Shown: in pieces, positions 60,592-64,000 of the stretch | Layout of the letters: each line of letters starts with the position of its first letter | Numbering within the stretch: the first letter of the stretch is position 1 | From: Lachnoclostridium sp. Marseille-P6806 | GTDB taxonomy: Bacteria > Bacillota > Clostridia > Lachnospirales > Lachnospiraceae | Reading direction: 5' to 3' | DNA length: 64,000 bases | Assembly: GCF_900625025.1 (NCBI RefSeq) | Contig: NZ_LR130585.1 | Location: forward strand, 25,172 to 89,171 | Notes under the pieces: generated by a model | What the model was told of the DNA's origin: nothing | Database searches by the model: none | The model's input: the letters and a program-made list of their open reading frames with translations, nothing else | Program-made: the position numbers and the translations under genes

Positions 60592-60648
60592 TCCTTTTGG
60601 CAAGGCGCTGCATCGGTCAGGCATCACAGGGAGAAAGGGGAGGGAGTT

Positions 60649-62121
60649 ATGGTAACCAACGACAAGACAACCAGCGACATTACCAAGAGAGTGTTCCGTG
60701 AAGTGGCAAAGCTCGCATGGAATGGGGAACTGGAGGAGAAGAAAGACAATCTTCCCGAGGAGATCATTCCCGGCCCGCTTCCGGAGTTCCGCTGCTGCAT
60801 TTACCGTGAGCGCGAGATTATCCGGCAGAGAGTGCGTCTGGCGAGGGGCATCTGCCCTACGGCTCATCACGATACCACCAATATTGTTCAGGTCATTCCG
60901 GCGGCCTGCGATGACTGCCCACTGTCGTCCTATACGGTGACGGACAACTGTCATGGCTGTCTCGGCCATGCCTGCTACAATTCCTGCCGCTTCGGCGCGA
61001 TCACGATCGAGCGGGACAGCCACCGCCAGATCCGGGCGCATATCGATCCCAACAAGTGCAAGGAGTGTGGCATGTGCGCCAAGGCCTGCCCGTACAGCGC
61101 GATTGTGGATCTGGTGCGTCCCTGCAAGAAAGCCTGCCCGGTCGGAGCGATCACGATGGATGAATACGGCGTCTGCCAGATCGACGAGAGCAAGTGCATT
61201 CAGTGCGGACACTGCATCCATGCGTGTCCGTTCGGTGCGATCGGCGCCAAGACCTTTATTGTGGACGTCATCAATATGATACGCTCCGGAGCGAAAGTCT
61301 ACGCGATGACGGCCCCGGCGATCGAGGGGCAGTACGGCCCGGACATTACCGAGGATTCGTGGCGTGCGGCGCTCAAGGAAGCGGGCTTTGCCGATCTGAT
61401 TCCGGTGTCCCTTGGCGGTGACCTGACGGCGGCGGCCGAGGCGGACGAATGGGCCGAGGCCTTTGCAAAGGGAGAGAGCAAGACGACCTCCTGCTGCCCG
61501 GCGTTCGTTCATATGATCCGCAAGCACTTTCCCGAACTGAGCGACAGAATCTCCACGACGGTCAGTCCGATGTGCGGGGTCTCCCGTATGCTCAAGGAGA
61601 GAGAGCCGGATTGCATCACGGTGTTCATCGGCCCCTGTCAGGCCAAAAAGAGCGAGATCCTCGATACGAGCATCGTGGACAACGTCGACTATGTGCTGAC
61701 CTTTGACGAGGCGCATGAGATGCTCGCGGGTAAGGGCATCGAGCTTAAGCCTACGGATGTCTTCACGCAGCAGGGATCAATTTTCGGAAAGCGCTTCGGA
61801 AACAGCGCCGGTGTCACGGCGGCGGTTCTTCAGTGCATGAAGGAGCAGGGAATCGATACATCGGAAATCAAGGTCAAGGTTTCCAACGGAGCGGCGGAGT
61901 GCAAGACGAATCTGACGCTGATGAAGATGGGGAGACTGCCAGAGCAGTTCATGGAGGGCATGGCCTGTCAGGGCGGCTGCATTCAGGGACCGGCGGCACA
62001 GAAGTCGCTGGCGGAGCTGACAAAGGACAGAGAGGCGCTGCTTGCCAGAGCGGACAAACGGGAGGTTCATGAGAATCTCCGGATGCAGGACGCGGACAAG
62101 GTGCATATGCACAGAATATAA
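60649..62121 (+). CDS. [FeFe]-hydrogenase, catalytic (hfsD-like)
   Basis: 490 residues. Cysteine-rich N-terminal region with several [4Fe-4S] motifs (CHGCLGHACYNSC, CKECGMCAKACP, CIQCGHCIHACP), then the H-cluster domain: TSCCPAFVHMI, IGPCQAKKSEIL and MACQGGCIQGP, supplying the four cluster cysteines. Phe replaces the usual Trp after TSCCP. It would reduce protons with electrons from ferredoxin or the NuoE-like protein. GGGGAGGGAG precedes the ATG at 60649. No hydEFG maturase genes are in the window, so they must be elsewhere. The ddh gene follows 30 bases downstream. Confidence 0.92.
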   Translation: MVTNDKTTSDITKRVFREVAKLAWNGELEEKKDNLPEEIIPGPLPEFRCCIYREREIIRQRVRLARGICPTAHHDTTNIVQVIPAACDDCPLSSYTVTDNCHGCLGHACYNSCRFGAITIERDSHRQIRAHIDPNKCKECGMCAKACPYSAIVDLVRPCKKACPVGAITMDEYGVCQIDESKCIQCGHCIHACPFGAIGAKTFIVDVINMIRSGAKVYAMTAPAIEGQYGPDITEDSWRAALKEAGFADLIPVSLGGDLTAAAEADEWAEAFAKGESKTTSCCPAFVHMIRKHFPELSDRISTTVSPMCGVSRMLKEREPDCITVFIGPCQAKKSEILDTSIVDNVDYVLTFDEAHEMLAGKGIELKPTDVFTQQGSIFGKRFGNSAGVTAAVLQCMKEQGIDTSEIKVKVSNGAAECKTNLTLMKMGRLPEQFMEGMACQGGCIQGPAAQKSLAELTKDREALLARADKREVHENLRMQDADKVHMHRI

Positions 62122-62151
62122 GAGGAAGCGCGCCCCGGAAACGGAGGAATT

Positions 62152-63138
62152 ATGGCAATCAGAATCGGCATTATGGGATACGGTAATCTCGGACGCGGCG
62201 TAGAATGCGCGATCCGGCAGAATCCGGACACGGAGCTTGCGGCGGTGTTTACCCGCAGACAGCCCGGAGAGCTGCATATTCGCACGGAGGGCGTTCCGGT
62301 CTACGCGGCGGCGGACGCGGCGGCTCACGCGAAAGAAATCGATGTGCTGATTCTCTGCGGCGGAAGCGCAACGGATCTTCCGGCACAGACGCCGGAGTTC
62401 GCAAAGTTCTTTCATGTAGTGGACAGCTTTGATACGCACGCGCGGATCCCGGAGCACTTTGCGGCGGTGAATGCCGCGGCGAAAGAGGCCGGAAAGGTCG
62501 CGGTGATTTCCTGCGGCTGGGATCCGGGGATGTTTTCGCTGAACCGGGTCTATGCGGACGCGATCCTGCCGGGGGGGACAAGCTATACGTTCTGGGGAAG
62601 AGGCGTCAGCCAGGGGCATTCCGACGCGGTGCGCCGAATTGACGGCGTGCTGGATGCGCGGCAGTACACCATTCCCGTGGAAGAGGCCATGGAGCGCATC
62701 CGGAGAGGAGAGACGCCGGAGCTCACAACGCGGCAGAAGCATACCCGCGAGGTGTTTGTGGTTGCGGCGGACGGCGCGGACAAAGAGCGGATCACCCGTG
62801 AAATTGTCACGATGCCGAATTATTTTGACGCCTATGACACCGCGGTTCATTTCATCACGGCAGAGGAGATGAAGCGCGATCACGCTGCGCTTCCGCATGG
62901 CGGCCTTGTGATCCGCAGCGGAAAAACCGGCTGGGATGGTGAGGATACGCAGATCATCGAGTACAAGCTCCGCCTTGACTCCAACCCGGGCTTTACGAGC
63001 TCCGTGCTGCTGTGCTGCGCGCGCGCCGCATGGCGGATGGGGCAGGAGGGACAGAGCGGCTGCCGCACCGTTCTCGATATTGCGCCGTCCTACTTTTCGG
63101 CAAAGAGTGCGGAGGAGCTCCGCTCGCAGCTCCTGTAA
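62152..63138 (+). CDS. ddh: meso-Diaminopimelate D-dehydrogenase
   Basis: 328 residues. The Rossmann motif is IRIGIMGYGNLGRGVECAI, followed by AVFTRRQP. CGGSATDLPAQTPEFAKFF, VDSFDTHARIPEHF and SCGWDPGMFSLNR are signature segments of Ddh. It makes meso-diaminopimelate from tetrahydrodipicolinate with NADPH and ammonia in one step, for lysine and peptidoglycan. GGAGGAATT precedes the ATG. It lies in line with the hydrogenase gene, and no lysine gene is beside it. The end of the gene borders on decayed DNA. Confidence 0.95.
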   Translation: MAIRIGIMGYGNLGRGVECAIRQNPDTELAAVFTRRQPGELHIRTEGVPVYAAADAAAHAKEIDVLILCGGSATDLPAQTPEFAKFFHVVDSFDTHARIPEHFAAVNAAAKEAGKVAVISCGWDPGMFSLNRVYADAILPGGTSYTFWGRGVSQGHSDAVRRIDGVLDARQYTIPVEEAMERIRRGETPELTTRQKHTREVFVVAADGADKERITREIVTMPNYFDAYDTAVHFITAEEMKRDHAALPHGGLVIRSGKTGWDGEDTQIIEYKLRLDSNPGFTSSVLLCCARAAWRMGQEGQSGCRTVLDIAPSYFSAKSAEELRSQLL

Positions 63139-63155
63139 AGAGATGTTTTTGAAGT

Positions 63156-63287
63156 TTACAGCTTCAGCCGGATTATTTTAACCATGTTCAGCAGATCCGC
63201 TGCGGCCCCGTCTGTTTTTGATGCCATGGCCGCAGCGGAATCGACATAGAAGAACATTTTCGCGTCTGCATGATCGGCCTTTTTCAT
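63156..63287 (-). other. Short minus-strand reading frame of unknown status
   Basis: A 43-residue frame beginning MKKADHADAKMFFYVDSAAA starts 20 bases after the TetR remnant ends. It contains the perfect inverted repeat TCCGCTGCGGCC/GGCCGCAGCGGA (63196-63207/63228-63239), which accounts for its Ala-rich part. I do not recognise it; it may be a fragment of a lost gene. Confidence 0.3.
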
Positions 63288-63307
63288 CTATTTTCTGCGC
63301 ATCATGC

Positions 63308-63603
63308 TCATGCCTCTGCGATTGACGGCATCAAGATTTCCTTTACCAATGTCTGTTCTGCTTCCCCGTTGCGGATGGTCTGCGTCATATAATCCATCAG
63401 CAGCGCCGAAATGCCTCCCGATATAAAAAGAGCCGGCCGCCTTGTCTCCCGATTTTTCAAAGCCGGCAACATAAGAATGGGCGATATTTTCCACGGCAGC
63501 CCGATACAATTCATCTTTATTTGAAAAATAACTGTAAAAACAAATTCGCGGCGGCATCGATAAAGCGTTCTCTCCGTATGTCCGGATTTTTTTTCGGTCT
63601 CAT
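63308..63603 (-). pseudogene. TetR-family regulator remnant lacking its helix-turn-helix
   Basis: Three frames must be joined. From the ATG at 63603 the minus strand reads RRERFIDAAANLF, the start of a TetR domain. Another frame then gives FYSYFSNKDELYRAAVENI, the segment that normally follows the recognition helix. A third, after a short T-run near 63424, gives GISALLMDYMTQTIRNGEAE to the stop at 63308. The helix-turn-helix itself (about 20-25 residues) is deleted. It is a decayed regulator. Confidence 0.7.
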
Positions 63604-63622
63604 ACACGGCATCTTCCGATAC

Positions 63623-63803
63623 TTATTTCACATCTTTCAGTAGTTCATCCACAGGGATCCTGTCCGGATATCTGCCTTCTGTAAGAATTTCGGCAAGGTA
63701 CTTGTTATCCGGAATCATGTCGTCCCGTATGATCTGCCTGGCGGTTTTACGGTTGCGATCAAAAGCAATTCGGGCTTTGGAACAAATAGCGGTTAAAGCG
63801 CTA
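63623..63803 (-). pseudogene. C-terminal fragment of an unrecognised gene
   Basis: Between stops, the minus strand has an open stretch of 60 codons ending NKYLAEILTEGRYPDRIPVD-ELLKDVK. It looks like real protein in composition and ends in a normal stop, but it has an in-frame stop just upstream and no start except an internal ATG. I do not recognise the family. Confidence 0.35.
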
Positions 63804-63831
63804 TTTTATAGAATAATATTCTATAAAATAG
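63801..63831. repeat. Perfect 31-base AT-rich palindrome
   Basis: CTATTTTATAGAATA (63801-63815) and TATTCTATAAAATAG (63817-63831) are exact reverse complements around one base. No T-run follows. It could be an operator, a mobile-element end or a protein-binding palindrome in the decayed region. Confidence 0.6.
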
Positions 63832-63936
63832 GATACCATGCCGATATTGGAACATCAAGTGCGTGTATGCAGACCCGTCTTTCGGATTTAGCACTATAAT
63901 AGTTTAGGACTTTATTCAGAGGCCATATCTCTCAAA

Positions 63937-63960
63937 CCAGCGTAATTGCTGGCTTTTTTT
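63937..63960 (+). terminator. Small rho-independent terminator
   Basis: CCAGC (63937-63941) pairs with GCTGG (63948-63952), and seven T residues follow at 63954-63960. No intact plus-strand gene precedes it in the window, so it may be left over from a lost gene. TTGACA follows at about 63974 and may belong to a gene beyond the edge. Confidence 0.6.
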
Positions 63961-64000
63961 ATTTTGTGAAAGCTTGACAAAATCTTTTGTTTTCTCTTGT

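Noticed and set aside
1..64000. tRNA, rRNA and CRISPR arrays
   Set aside because: I saw no cloverleaf-like tRNA sequence, no conserved rRNA block and no regularly spaced short repeats. A tRNAscan and CRISPR finder run would settle it.

Overview
The window is a GC-rich stretch of an anaerobic Firmicute chromosome. The best guess is a Lachnospiraceae-like Clostridia. This rests on three sugar ABC importers with no ATPase gene of their own, YesM/YesN-type two-component regulation, pyruvate formate-lyase with an Fnr-like regulator, a multi-gene [FeFe]-hydrogenase cluster of the Thermoanaerobacterium hfs type, meso-DAP dehydrogenase, a Gram-positive LexA box and strong AGGAGG-type ribosome binding sites. 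I cannot name the species. No rRNA, tRNA or CRISPR array was seen.

Layout. 0-5.2 kb: end of a CUT1 importer (binding protein, two permeases) and a GH31 glycosidase. 5.2-6.6 kb: SOS-controlled DNA polymerase IV. 6.6-14.3 kb: AraC regulator, SDR enzyme, FucI/AraA-like isomerase, cysteine-desulfurase-like PLP enzyme, an unrecognised 119-aa protein and a second GH31. 14.3-19.5 kb, minus strand: histidine kinase, GH95-like hydrolase and response regulator in one operon. 19.9-23.1 kb: second CUT1 importer. 23.1-27.3 kb: Fnr-like regulator, pflA and pflB. 27.5-33.5 kb: LacI regulator, third CUT1 importer and GH51 arabinofuranosidase. Together the carbohydrate genes fit import and intracellular trimming of plant hemicellulose oligosaccharides (arabinoxylan, perhaps xyloglucan), but the substrates are inferred.

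33.5-34.9 kb is an AT-rich island with an IS256 transposase remnant and a NUDIX gene. 34.9-38.8 kb: DUF2975/XRE/DUF4173 membrane triad and a MATE transporter. 39.0-42.2 kb: CsoR and a CopA copper ATPase whose 3' end carries a CopZ domain with its own internal ribosome binding site. 42.4-55.4 kb: HAD phosphatase, a zinc-ribbon/TPM membrane module, TcdA, CDF transporter, TraX-like protein, SLC13-type permease, CtpE-like P-type ATPase, an internally deleted S66 peptidase remnant, a GNAT and a secreted protein. 55.5-56.8 kb, minus strand: udp-cdd pyrimidine salvage. 57.0-63.1 kb: hfs-type hydrogenase cluster and ddh. 63.1-64 kb: decayed DNA including a TetR gene that has lost its DNA-binding helices.

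The most notable unexplained items are a dispersed intergenic element (four related copies, with covarying hairpins and a right end that supplies a ribosome binding site), the nested copA/copZ gene, and two Fnr-type sites placed at identical offsets from the pflA and pflB -10 boxes.
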